Source: Telluria mixta (GTDB taxonomy: Bacteria; Pseudomonadota; Gammaproteobacteria; Burkholderiales; Burkholderiaceae_D). Taken from it: 64,000 nt of DNA. The position numbers were made by a program, and so were the translations under genes. The notes beneath the pieces were generated by a model. It saw only the letters and a list, made by a program, of their open reading frames with translations. It was not told where the DNA came from and searched no databases. The stretch spans positions 5,084,001 through 5,148,000 of the forward strand of contig NZ_CP119520.1 in the NCBI RefSeq assembly GCF_029223865.1. The letters are read 5' to 3'. This document shows, in pieces, positions 33,091 through 41,801 of the stretch (positions are counted from its first letter, which is position 1; each line of letters opens with the position of its first letter).

Positions 33091-33692
33091 CGGCCGCCTT
33101 CGACTGGGAAGCCCTGTCGCGCCGGCTCGAAGCGGCGGGCGCGGGCCTGGCCGCGCTGGATCGCTTCGACCCCACGGCCCAGGAGCGCCTGCTCGCGGAG
33201 CGCGCGGCCGCGCTGGCCGCCGCGGGCGCCGCGCCGGAACCGGCAGCACCCACGGGCATCGAGGTGCTGGCCTTCCGCTGCGGCGGCGAGCGCTATGCGT
33301 TCGATTCGGCCTGGGTCGCGCGCGTGCTGCCGGCGCTGCCGCTGACCGCCTTGCCCGGCGTGCCGGGCGTCGTCGCCGGCATCGCGATGTGGGAAGGCGA
33401 GGTACTGGCCGTCGTCGACCTGCGCGTGCTGCTCGCGCTGCCGCTCACCGAGCTGGCCGAACCGGGCGCGCTGATCGTCCTGCGCGGCGAGGCCAACCGC
33501 TTCGCCGTGCTGGCCGACGCGATCGACGGCACCCGCCACTTCCCGCACGAGCACCTGGGGCACGACCAGCCGCTGCTGGCCGGCCAGGACGCCAGCTGGC
33601 TGCTCGGCGTCGCCCCCGACCGCACGGCGCTGCTCGACGCGCGGCGCCTGCTCGCCGATGCCGCGCTGACCGTGAATACGGACCACCAATAA
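33087..33692 (+). CDS. CheW-like coupling protein (WspD position)
   Basis: A 201-residue protein: a helical Ala-rich N-terminal extension (about 1-55; ERLLAERAAALAAA) and a CheW domain (60-190; EVLAFRCGGERYAFDSAWVARVL, IAMWEGEVLAVVDLRVLL). The start overlaps the cheR stop (ATGA). Two different CheW proteins on either side of a CheR are characteristic of Wsp-type systems, where they support receptor clustering. Confidence 0.88.
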   Translation: MTAAFDWEALSRRLEAAGAGLAALDRFDPTAQERLLAERAAALAAAGAAPEPAAPTGIEVLAFRCGGERYAFDSAWVARVLPALPLTALPGVPGVVAGIAMWEGEVLAVVDLRVLLALPLTELAEPGALIVLRGEANRFAVLADAIDGTRHFPHEHLGHDQPLLAGQDASWLLGVAPDRTALLDARRLLADAALTVNTDHQ

Positions 33693-33707
33693 CAACAGGA
33701 GATTCCC

Positions 33708-35342
33708 ATGCGCGCCCTTGCCGACCTTTCCACCCGCGCGAAACTGATGGTCGGTTTCGGATTGATCGTCGTGGCGATGGTGTTGTCCAGCTACTCGTCC
33801 TGGAACGGACTCGCGCGCCAGCGGGCGTTGCAGCAGCGCCTGTACAACGACGACCTGGCGGTCACGATGAAGGTGCTGGAACTGCGCAGCGCCATCAACC
33901 GCGAACGCGTGGCGCTGCTGTCCACGCTGGTCGCCGGCAGCGTCACCCAGGTGGGTTTCGGACGCCAGCTCGAGGCCGAGGAAGCGGCGATCCGGGGGCT
34001 GCTCGGCGAGCTCGCCGAGCACAAGAACGCCGATCAATCGTTTGCGGCGGACTATGCGCGCCTCGCCAACGCCTACCAGGAGTACGACAACGTGCGCGAC
34101 AACGAGGTGCTCGCGCAGGTGCGGGCCGGGCAGCGCGCGGCCGCCGGCGAGGCCGCGACGGGGCGCCTGCAGAACACGTTCGACCGCCTGCGGACCGTCG
34201 CCGACGAGATCGCGACGAAGCAGATGGCGGAAGCGCGGTCGCGGATGCGCGACGGCGAGGCGCTCGTGGAAACCGCGGGCGCGACCCTGATCGTCCTGAA
34301 CCTGGCGGTCGTCGCGCTGGCGTTCGCGAAGACGGTCTGGCTCAACCGCGCCATCGCCGTCCCGCTGCGCGACGCGACCGCCGTGGCCTCACGCATCGCG
34401 ACGGGCGACCTGCGCGCCGACGTCCCGGCCGGCACGAGCCGCGACGAGGTCGGGCAGTTGATGCGCGCGCTGGGCGACATGGTGCAGTCGTGGCGTGTGC
34501 TCGCGGCCGAGACGACGCGCGGCGTCGCGACGCTGACCGGGGCCGCCGGCGAGATCCTGACCAGCAGCGCGCAGGCGGCGGCCAGCACGGCCGAGACGGC
34601 GGCCGCCGTGAGCGAGACCACCGCCACGGTCGAGGAGGTCAAGCAGACGTCGCTGCTGGCGTCCGAGAAGTCGCGCACCGTGTCGGAGGCGGCGCAGCGG
34701 GCCGCGCGCACGGCTGCCGACGGCAGGCGCGCGCTGGAGGACAGCGTGAAGGGCATGGGATCGATCCAGGAAAAGATGGAGGCGATCGCGAGCACCGTCG
34801 TGCGCCTGTCCGAGCGCAGCCACGCCATTGGCGAGATCACCGCGACGGTCGCGGGCCTGGCCGAGCAATCCAACCTGCTGGCCGTGAACGCGGCCATCGA
34901 GGCCGCCAAGGCCGGCGAACATGGCCGCGGCTTCGCCGTCGTGGCGCAGGAAGTCAAGAGCCTCGCCGAGCAGTCGCGCCAGGCCACGCGCCAGGTGCGC
35001 GAGATCCTGGGCGAGATCCAGAAGAGCGTGGGCGCGGCCGTGATGATCACGGAGCAGGGCGCCAGGACGGTCGCGCAGGGCGTCGAGCAGACGAATCAGG
35101 CCGGCGAGGCCATCCGCGAACTGGCGGATACCATGACGGAGGCGGCGCAGGCGGCGGTGCAGATCGCAGTGTCGAGCCAGCAGCAGCTGGCCGGCATGGA
35201 CCAGGTGGTGCTGGCGATGGAGAACATCCAGCAGGCCAGCACGGAAAACGCGGCCGGCTCGCGCCAGGCGGAGGCGTCGGCGCGCAACCTGCATGCGCTG
35301 GGGCAGTCGCTGCGCCAGACCATCGACCGCTTCCAGTTCTGA
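33708..35342 (+). CDS. Methyl-accepting chemotaxis protein of the Wsp-like system
   Basis: A 544-residue receptor: a short cytoplasmic start, TM1 (about 12-30), a periplasmic four-helix-bundle sensor (31-185) with no metal or ligand motif visible, TM2 (about 188-210), HAMP (212-265) and a long signalling coiled coil with the conserved hairpin tip [16 protein letters not shown] near 390. It ends RQTIDRFQF without the NWETF-type CheR-docking pentapeptide. AGGAG precedes the ATG. It feeds the adjacent CheA. Confidence 0.92.
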   Translation: MRALADLSTRAKLMVGFGLIVVAMVLSSYSSWNGLARQRALQQRLYNDDLAVTMKVLELRSAINRERVALLSTLVAGSVTQVGFGRQLEAEEAAIRGLLGELAEHKNADQSFAADYARLANAYQEYDNVRDNEVLAQVRAGQRAAAGEAATGRLQNTFDRLRTVADEIATKQMAEARSRMRDGEALVETAGATLIVLNLAVVALAFAKTVWLNRAIAVPLRDATAVASRIATGDLRADVPAGTSRDEVGQLMRALGDMVQSWRVLAAETTRGVATLTGAAGEILTSSAQAAASTAETAAAVSETTATVEEVKQTSLLASEKSRTVSEAAQRAARTAADGRRALEDSVKGMGSIQEKMEAIASTVVRLSERSHAIGEITATVAGLAEQSNLLAVNAAIEAAKAGEHGRGFAVVAQEVKSLAEQSRQATRQVREILGEIQKSVGAAVMITEQGARTVAQGVEQTNQAGEAIRELADTMTEAAQAAVQIAVSSQQQLAGMDQVVLAMENIQQASTENAAGSRQAEASARNLHALGQSLRQTIDRFQF

Positions 35343-35349
35343 TCCCGCG

Positions 35350-37497
35350 ATGAGCGACGAAGCGTTCCGGGAACGGTTGCGCGCCATCTTCGGCGAGGAG
35401 GCGCGCGAGCACCTGGCCCAGATCGACGTGAACCTGGTGGCGCTCGAGCAGGCGGGCGTGGGCCAGCGCGACGTCCTGGTCGAGCGCCTGCTGAAGGTGC
35501 TGCACACCCTCAAGGGCGCGGCGCGCACGGTCGACGAGCTCGAACTGGAGCGCCTGTGCCATGCGCTGGAAGGCATGCTGCCCGTCGTGCGCGCGCGCGC
35601 CACGGCCGAACAGTTCGACCTGCTGCACCGGGCCGCCGCGGCCGCGCGCCAGGTCGTCGACGCGCCTGGCCTGCGCAGCCGCAAGGTGGCCGGCCTGCTG
35701 GCGGCGCAGGTCGACGCCGCCGCGGGCGAGGCGCCGGTGCAGACGGCCGAAGCACCTGCGCCTGCGCCAGCGCCTGCGCCGGAAGAACCGGAATCCGTCG
35801 ACGAGCCAGTCGAAGAGGCGGAGCAAAACCGGACCGACGAACGCATCCGCGTCGACGGCCGCTGCATCGATTCGATCCGCGCCCACGCGGAAGGCCTGCT
35901 GCCCGTCGAACTGAAGCTGCGCCATCACGTCGACGAATTGCGGCTGTTCGCGGCCGGGATCGCGACCCGGCGCCGCGAAGGGCCCGCTGCCTTCGATGAC
36001 GAAGCCGTGCGCATCGAGCTCGCCTGCGCGCAGCTGGCCACCGGGCTGGAAAACACGGGCAAGGAATTGCATGCGGTGCGCGCCCGCCTGTTCGATGCGG
36101 TGCTGGAAACGGCGCTGGTGCCGGCCGCCGCCGCGTTCGGCGAATTGCCCGCGCTCGTGCGCAACCTCGCGCGCGGCCGCGGCAAGCAGGTGCGGCTCGA
36201 GACCTTCGGCGCCGACGTGGACCTCGACCGGCGCGTGCTGGGCGTCGTGCGCGAAGCGCTGATCCATCTCGTCACGAATGCCGTCGACCACGGCATCGAA
36301 ACGCCCGACCAGCGCACGCGCGCCGGCAAGGATCCGGCCGGGCGCATCAAGATCGCGGTGACGCAGCGCGACGCGCGCATGGTGTGCGTGCGCGTGCGCG
36401 ACGACGGCGCCGGCATCGACACGGACGCGGTCGCGCGCCGCGCCGGCGTGGATGCCGCCGAACTCGCGCAGATGAGCGATCAGCAGCGCCTGCAGCTCGC
36501 GCTGCGCGCCGGCGTGTCGACCCGGACCGAGGTCACGTCCGTGTCCGGGCGCGGTGTGGGCCTGGCCATCGTGGCGGACAAGGTGGCCGCCGCCGGCGGC
36601 CAGCTGGTCGTCGGCACGGTGCCGGGTGCCGGCGCGTCGTTCGAACTGCTGCTGCCGGTGGGCGTGGCGAGCCTGCACGCGCTGGTCGTGGAAGTCGACG
36701 GCCACCGCTACGCGCTGCCGCTTGCGGGCCTGGAAGCCGTGCGCAGCGCGGCGCAGGCGGCCGTCCGCACCGTCGAGGGCCGCGAGACCGTGCTGATGGG
36801 CGGCCGCGTGCTGCCGCTCGTGCGCCTCGGGGCGCTGTTCGGCACGACGCGGCCCGGCGGCGGCGCCGCAGCCGGAGAGGGCGTGGTGATCGCGGCGCAG
36901 GCGGGCGGCCAGGCGTTCGCCCTGCATGTCGACGCCATCGTCGCCGAGCAGGACCTGCTGCCCAAGCCCCTCGGCCCGCTGCTGCGCCGGGTGCGCTGGT
37001 TCAGCGGCGCGGCGCAGCTGGGCGACGGCACCCTCGCGCCCGTGATCGCGCTCGACGACATCGGCGCGCGCGGACTCGCGAACGCCGCCGCGGCGGCCGC
37101 GCCGGCGCCGACGGCAGGGCCGCGCAAGGTGCTCGTCGTGGAGGATTCCGTGACGTCGCGCCTGCTGCTCAAGCACATCCTGGAAGGCGCCGGCTATGCG
37201 GTAGACACGGCCGTCGACGGCCTCGACGCGCAATCGCGGCTGCGCACGGGGCGCTACGACGTGGTGGTGAGCGACGTCGAGATGCCGAACATGGATGGCC
37301 TCGCGCTCACCGCCAGCATCCGGGCGACGCCGGCCACCGCCGAGCTGCCCGTGATCCTGGTGACGTCGCTGCAGACGCCCGAGCAGCGCGAGGCCGGGCT
37401 GCGCGCCGGGGCGGACGCGTATTTCACCAAGGGCAGCTTCGACCAGGACCGCCTGCTGGCGACGGTGCGCCGCGTGGCGGGGATGGAGGGATCATGA
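35350..37497 (+). CDS. Hybrid CheA histidine kinase with C-terminal receiver (WspE-like)
   Basis: A 715-residue kinase: Hpt/P1 (about 1-110; phospho-His in VLHTLKGAA), a Pro/Ala/Glu linker (120-165), dimerisation helices, an ATPase domain (265-425; LVTNAVDHGIE, RVRDDGAGID, GRGVGLAIV), a CheW-like domain (430-570) and a receiver (593-715; VVEDSVTSRL, VVSDVEMPN). The fused receiver matches WspE. It starts seven bases after the receptor gene. Its phosphate would go to CheB and to the large output regulator encoded last. Confidence 0.92.
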   Translation: MSDEAFRERLRAIFGEEAREHLAQIDVNLVALEQAGVGQRDVLVERLLKVLHTLKGAARTVDELELERLCHALEGMLPVVRARATAEQFDLLHRAAAAARQVVDAPGLRSRKVAGLLAAQVDAAAGEAPVQTAEAPAPAPAPAPEEPESVDEPVEEAEQNRTDERIRVDGRCIDSIRAHAEGLLPVELKLRHHVDELRLFAAGIATRRREGPAAFDDEAVRIELACAQLATGLENTGKELHAVRARLFDAVLETALVPAAAAFGELPALVRNLARGRGKQVRLETFGADVDLDRRVLGVVREALIHLVTNAVDHGIETPDQRTRAGKDPAGRIKIAVTQRDARMVCVRVRDDGAGIDTDAVARRAGVDAAELAQMSDQQRLQLALRAGVSTRTEVTSVSGRGVGLAIVADKVAAAGGQLVVGTVPGAGASFELLLPVGVASLHALVVEVDGHRYALPLAGLEAVRSAAQAAVRTVEGRETVLMGGRVLPLVRLGALFGTTRPGGGAAAGEGVVIAAQAGGQAFALHVDAIVAEQDLLPKPLGPLLRRVRWFSGAAQLGDGTLAPVIALDDIGARGLANAAAAAAPAPTAGPRKVLVVEDSVTSRLLLKHILEGAGYAVDTAVDGLDAQSRLRTGRYDVVVSDVEMPNMDGLALTASIRATPATAELPVILVTSLQTPEQREAGLRAGADAYFTKGSFDQDRLLATVRRVAGMEGS

Positions 37498-38552
37498 TCC
37501 GGGTATTGGTCGTCGACGATTCGAACTCCGTGCGCGCGCTGTTGATGCACATTCTCGGCACGGCCCCGGGCCTCGCGGTCGTGGGCTGCGCGGCCGACGG
37601 GGAGGAAGCGCTGAAACTCGCACGCGAGCTGCAGCCGGACGTGATCACGATGGACCTGCACATGCCGCGCATGGACGGCTTCGAAGCGATCCGGCGCATC
37701 ATGCGCGATTGCCCGACGCGCATCGTCGTCGTCAGCGGCAGCGACGACCGGGCGGAAGTCGACGCCAGCTTCCGTGCGATCGAGGCGGGTGCGCTGGTGC
37801 TGGTGCGGCGGCCCCCCGGCATCGGCAACCCGGCGCATGCCGACCGCGCGCGCGACCTCGTGCGCACGGTGAAGGCGATGGCCGAGGTGCGCGTCGTGCG
37901 GCGCTGGAGCGATGCGCGGCGCGCGGCGCGTCCGCTGCAGGGGGCGCCGCGGCGCCTCGTCGCCATCGGCGCGTCGACGGGCGGCCCGACCGTGCTGCGC
38001 GACATCCTGGCCGAACTGCCGAAGGATTACCCGCTGCCCGTCGTGATCGTGCAGCACCTCGCGCCCGGGTTCATGGACGGCCTGGCGACCTGGCTGGCCG
38101 ACGCCAGCGGCTACCCGGTGGACGTGCTGAAGGACGGTGCGCCGCTGACCGGCGGGCGCGCATGCCTCGTCCCGGAAGGCTGGCAGGCGGCGCTGGGCCC
38201 GGGGCTCGTCGGCCGGCTCGTGCCGGCGCCGCCGGAACACGGCATGCGCCCGTCCGTGTCGCACCTGTTCCGCGCCATCGATCCCGACTTGCGTGCCGCC
38301 ACCGCGGCCGTCCTGCTGACCGGTATGGGCAAGGACGGCGCGGCCGAATTGAAGGTGTTGCGCGAACACGGCGCGCTGACGATCGCGCAGGACCGCGCGA
38401 GCGCCGTCGTCTACGGCATGCCGGGCGAGGCGTTGCGGCTGGACGCCGCGATGCTGGTGCTCGAGCCCGCGGAAATCGGCAAGGTGCTGGCGCGGTTGCC
38501 GGCCGAGCCGTTTCCGTCTTCTGTTTTCCCAACGAATGGAGACCATCCATGA
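37494..38552 (+). CDS. CheB-type methylesterase response regulator (WspF-like)
   Basis: A 352-residue two-domain protein: receiver (1-125; VLVVDDSNSVR, phosphoacceptor in TMDLHMPRMD) and methylesterase (155-345) with the catalytic Ser in IGASTGGP, His in VQHLAPGF and Asp in LLTGMGKDGA. It removes methyl groups from the receptor for adaptation. ATGA overlaps join it to cheA before and to the output gene after. Confidence 0.92.
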   Translation: MIRVLVVDDSNSVRALLMHILGTAPGLAVVGCAADGEEALKLARELQPDVITMDLHMPRMDGFEAIRRIMRDCPTRIVVVSGSDDRAEVDASFRAIEAGALVLVRRPPGIGNPAHADRARDLVRTVKAMAEVRVVRRWSDARRAARPLQGAPRRLVAIGASTGGPTVLRDILAELPKDYPLPVVIVQHLAPGFMDGLATWLADASGYPVDVLKDGAPLTGGRACLVPEGWQAALGPGLVGRLVPAPPEHGMRPSVSHLFRAIDPDLRAATAAVLLTGMGKDGAAELKVLREHGALTIAQDRASAVVYGMPGEALRLDAAMLVLEPAEIGKVLARLPAEPFPSSVFPTNGDHP

Positions 38553-41500
38553 GCACGTCTCCCGACAATGTCGTCGAACGCGATTCCGACCAAATGAGGG
38601 ACAGCGCGAACGACATCGAGATCCTGGTGGTGGAGGACAGCGCCACCCAGGCCCGCCAGCTGGCGCAACTGCTGGAAACCGCGGGCTACCGCGTGCGCGT
38701 CGCCTCCGACGGCCGCGCGGGCCTGGAGGCTGCCCGACAGCGACCGCCGACGCTCATCGTCACCGACATCAACATGCCGCGCATGGACGGCTTCGAGATG
38801 TGCCGGGCGATCAAGCAGGATGCCGGCCTGCTCGACGTGCCGGTGATCCTGCTCACGTCCCTCTCCAGCCTGTACGACGTGATCAAGGGCCTCGACTGCG
38901 GCGCGGACAACTTCATCCGCAAGCCGTTCGAGGCGGACTACCTGCTCGGGCGCATCCGCTTCATCCTCGCCAACCGCGCGCTGCGTTCCAACGAGCGGGT
39001 GCAGCTGGGGATGAAGATCAACCTGGGCGGGCAGACCCATTTCATCACGGCGGAACGCCAGCAGATCTTCGACCTCCTCATCTCCACGTACGAGGAAGCG
39101 ATCCACATGACGGAGCAGTTGCGCGCCCAGCAGGAGCGCATCGCCCATTCTTACCAGTCGCTGGAAGGGCTGTACCGGGTTGCGGAAGCGATCAACCCGG
39201 TGCTGTCGGAGCAGGACGTGGCCGAGCGTGCGCTCGACCGCGTGCTGGACCTGCCGGGCGTCACCGGCGCGACGATCCGCCTGCACGACCACGACGGCCG
39301 GCCCACGTTCGCGGTCGCGCGCGACGGCACCGGCGCGGTCATGGAGCCGTGTCATTGCTCACCGCCGGTGACCGGCGCCGTGGCGCGTTCCACCTGCCGC
39401 GGTTTCCCGAGCCTGCGCATTCCGCTGTCGACCGGCACGCGCAGCCGCGGCATGATGTGCCTGACCGTCGGCGACGGCCCGTTGGCCGAGGACGACCGCC
39501 AGGTGCTCGAGACGGTGGGCAGCCAGATCGCCGTCGCCGTCGAGCGCGCGCACCTGTACGGCAACATGGAGCGCCTGGTGGACGAGCGCACCGCCGCGCT
39601 CGAGTCGGAACGCGCGCTGCTGGCGGCCGTCGTGAACCTGTCCGGGGCGCTCGTCTGCGTGGTCGACGGCGACGGCAGCATCCGGTTGTTCAATCCGGCC
39701 TGCGAGCAGACGTCCGGCTGGCGCGCCGAGGAGGTGCTGGGGCGGCCGTTCCGCGACCTGTTCCGCCGCGCCGACAACGCGCCCATCGAGTTCAATGCGT
39801 CGCCGGCCGGCGCCGTCCCGGTGCAGCAGAGCGGCGAATGGGTCGCGCGCGACGGGTCCGTCCGCGCCGTGATCTGGTCGTCGACCATGCTGCGCCGCGT
39901 CGACGGCAGCGTGCAGTACGTCGTCACGGCGGGGATGGACGTGACGGAGCTGCGCCGCGCGGAAGAGAGCCTGCGCTATCTCTCCAACTTCGACCGCGAG
40001 ACCGGTCTGCCGAACGACGTGCTGCTGCGCGACCGCGTGCGCCAGATGCAGGCCCGCGTCATCGACGGCAAGCCGCTGCTCGGCTACATGCTGCTGCGGC
40101 TGACGCGTTTGCAGGTGATCCGGGCCAGCGTCGGGCTGGAAGCGGAACAGGCGCTGCTGCGCCAGGCCGCCACCCGCCTGGGGGAACTCCAGGACGCCGA
40201 CCTCACCGTCGCGCGCACGGGGGAGCGCACGTTCACGCTCGCCGCGCTGCGCGCGAACGAGGCGGAGCTGGCCGCGCTGGCGCGCCTGGTGCTGGAGCGC
40301 ATGGACCAGGCGTTCGTCCACGACGGCGAGAACGTGCACCTGGACCCGTGCATCGGCATCGCGCTGTTCCCGAACGACGCCGACGACTACGACGGCCTCA
40401 CGCAGGATGCGGAGGCGGCCCTGCAGCGCGCGCTGGCCAGCAAGGACGAGCGCTACGCGTTCTACCGGCCCGAGCTCAACGACGGCGTGTACGAGCGCTT
40501 CCGCTTCGAGAACGCGCTGCGGCGCGCGCTGGAGCGCGACGAGCTGATCGTCTACTACCAGCCGCAGGCGAGCCTCGCCACCGGGCAGCTCATCGGCTTC
40601 GAGGCGCTGCTGCGCTGGCAGCATCCGGAACTGGGCCTGATCCCGCCGGGCCGCTTCATCGGCCTGGCCGAGGAGACGGGCATGGTCCTGCCCATCGGCG
40701 AGCGGGTGCTGGGCCTGGCGTGCGAACAGTCGATGGCCTGGCAACGCGAGGGCCTGCGCGCGGTGCCGGTCTCGGTGAACCTGTCGGCGCGCCAGTTCTC
40801 GGAGCGGATCGTGGACACGGTCGCGAAGATCCTCGCCGAGACGGGACTCGAGCCGAAGCTGCTGGAACTGGAGCTGACGGAAAGCGCGTCGATGGAAGAC
40901 CCGGAGAAGACCGTCGACATCCTGTGCAAGCTGAAGGACATGGGCGTGCGCCTGGCCATCGACGATTTCGGCACCGGCTATTCGAACCTGAACTACCTGA
41001 AGCGCTTCCCGGTCGACCGCCTGAAGCTCGACCAGTCGTTCGTGCGCGACCTGACGTCCGACCCGGACGACCTGGCAATCTCGCGCGCCGTGATCGCAAT
41101 GGGCCACGGCCTGCGGCTGGAGGTGATCGCGGAGGGCGTGGAGACGGAAGGGCAGCTGGCGCTGCTGGCGCAGAACGGCTGCGACGAGGTGCAGGGCTAT
41201 TTGTTCGGGCGGCCCGCGTCCGCGGACGATTGCGAGCGCATGCTGCGCGAGGAGAAGGCGCTCGCGCTGGAGAAACTGCAGCCGCAGCCCTACCACCGTA
41301 CCATGCTGTACGTGGACGACGAGGTGAACCTGCTGGCGGCGATCCGGCGCGCGATGCGCCAGAGCGGCTACCGCGTGCTGGTGGCGAGCAGCGCGCGCGA
41401 GGCGTTCGAGATCCTCGCGACGACCGAGGTCGGGGTCATCGTGTGCGACCAGCGCATGCGGGGGATGAGCGGCACGGAATTCCTCGCGCGCGTGAAGCAG

Positions 41501-41686
41501 ATGTATCCGCTCGCCGTGCGCATGGTGCTGTCGGGGTACACGGACCTGCAGTCGGTCACGGACGCCGTCAACCGGGGCGCGATCTTCAAGTTCCTGACGA
41601 AGCCGTGGATCGACACGGAACTGGACGAGGCGGTGCGCGAGGCGTTCGCGGAATTCGAGGCGAAACGGTTGCACGGGAACCCGTGA
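38549..41686 (+). CDS. REC-GAF-PAS-GGDEF-EAL-REC output regulator (c-di-GMP phosphodiesterase)
   Basis: A 1045-residue protein: receiver 1 (about 20-140; LVVEDSAT, VTDINMPRMD), GAF (200-345), PAS (360-475), GGDEF-like (485-640) and EAL (660-905), then a KPW-type receiver 2 (917-1045). The GGDEF signature is replaced by TGERTF, so no cyclase activity is expected. The EAL domain keeps every catalytic motif (EALLRWQ, VNLSARQF, ELTES, DDFGTGYSNL, LKLDQSF, AEGVETEGQ, EVQGYLFG), so it should degrade c-di-GMP. It overlaps cheB (ATGA) and fills the place of WspR. In classical Wsp the output is a cyclase; here the sign appears reversed. Confidence 0.9.
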   Translation: MSTSPDNVVERDSDQMRDSANDIEILVVEDSATQARQLAQLLETAGYRVRVASDGRAGLEAARQRPPTLIVTDINMPRMDGFEMCRAIKQDAGLLDVPVILLTSLSSLYDVIKGLDCGADNFIRKPFEADYLLGRIRFILANRALRSNERVQLGMKINLGGQTHFITAERQQIFDLLISTYEEAIHMTEQLRAQQERIAHSYQSLEGLYRVAEAINPVLSEQDVAERALDRVLDLPGVTGATIRLHDHDGRPTFAVARDGTGAVMEPCHCSPPVTGAVARSTCRGFPSLRIPLSTGTRSRGMMCLTVGDGPLAEDDRQVLETVGSQIAVAVERAHLYGNMERLVDERTAALESERALLAAVVNLSGALVCVVDGDGSIRLFNPACEQTSGWRAEEVLGRPFRDLFRRADNAPIEFNASPAGAVPVQQSGEWVARDGSVRAVIWSSTMLRRVDGSVQYVVTAGMDVTELRRAEESLRYLSNFDRETGLPNDVLLRDRVRQMQARVIDGKPLLGYMLLRLTRLQVIRASVGLEAEQALLRQAATRLGELQDADLTVARTGERTFTLAALRANEAELAALARLVLERMDQAFVHDGENVHLDPCIGIALFPNDADDYDGLTQDAEAALQRALASKDERYAFYRPELNDGVYERFRFENALRRALERDELIVYYQPQASLATGQLIGFEALLRWQHPELGLIPPGRFIGLAEETGMVLPIGERVLGLACEQSMAWQREGLRAVPVSVNLSARQFSERIVDTVAKILAETGLEPKLLELELTESASMEDPEKTVDILCKLKDMGVRLAIDDFGTGYSNLNYLKRFPVDRLKLDQSFVRDLTSDPDDLAISRAVIAMGHGLRLEVIAEGVETEGQLALLAQNGCDEVQGYLFGRPASADDCERMLREEKALALEKLQPQPYHRTMLYVDDEVNLLAAIRRAMRQSGYRVLVASSAREAFEILATTEVGVIVCDQRMRGMSGTEFLARVKQMYPLAVRMVLSGYTDLQSVTDAVNRGAIFKFLTKPWIDTELDEAVREAFAEFEAKRLHGNP

Positions 41687-41716
41687 AGGAGGAGGCTGCT
41701 ATCGCGCTTTTGGATA

Positions 41717-41748
41717 CCCGCCCGGCCCATTTCATATAGGTGGGCGGG
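41717..41748 (+). terminator. Possible terminator after the chemosensory operon
   Basis: CCCGCCC (41717-41723) and GGGCGGG (41742-41748) can pair around an 18-base loop, 30 bases after the output gene stop. The loop is long and no T-run follows, so this is weak. Confidence 0.25.
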
Positions 41749-41801
41749 GGAGGCTGGCTCATACTTCAGGTTTCCCTTCTCATAACCATAACGACGAGAC
41801 C

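Noticed and set aside
35740..35800. Pro-Ala codon repeat in cheA as a genomic repeat element
   Set aside because: It is an in-frame flexible linker between the Hpt and kinase parts.
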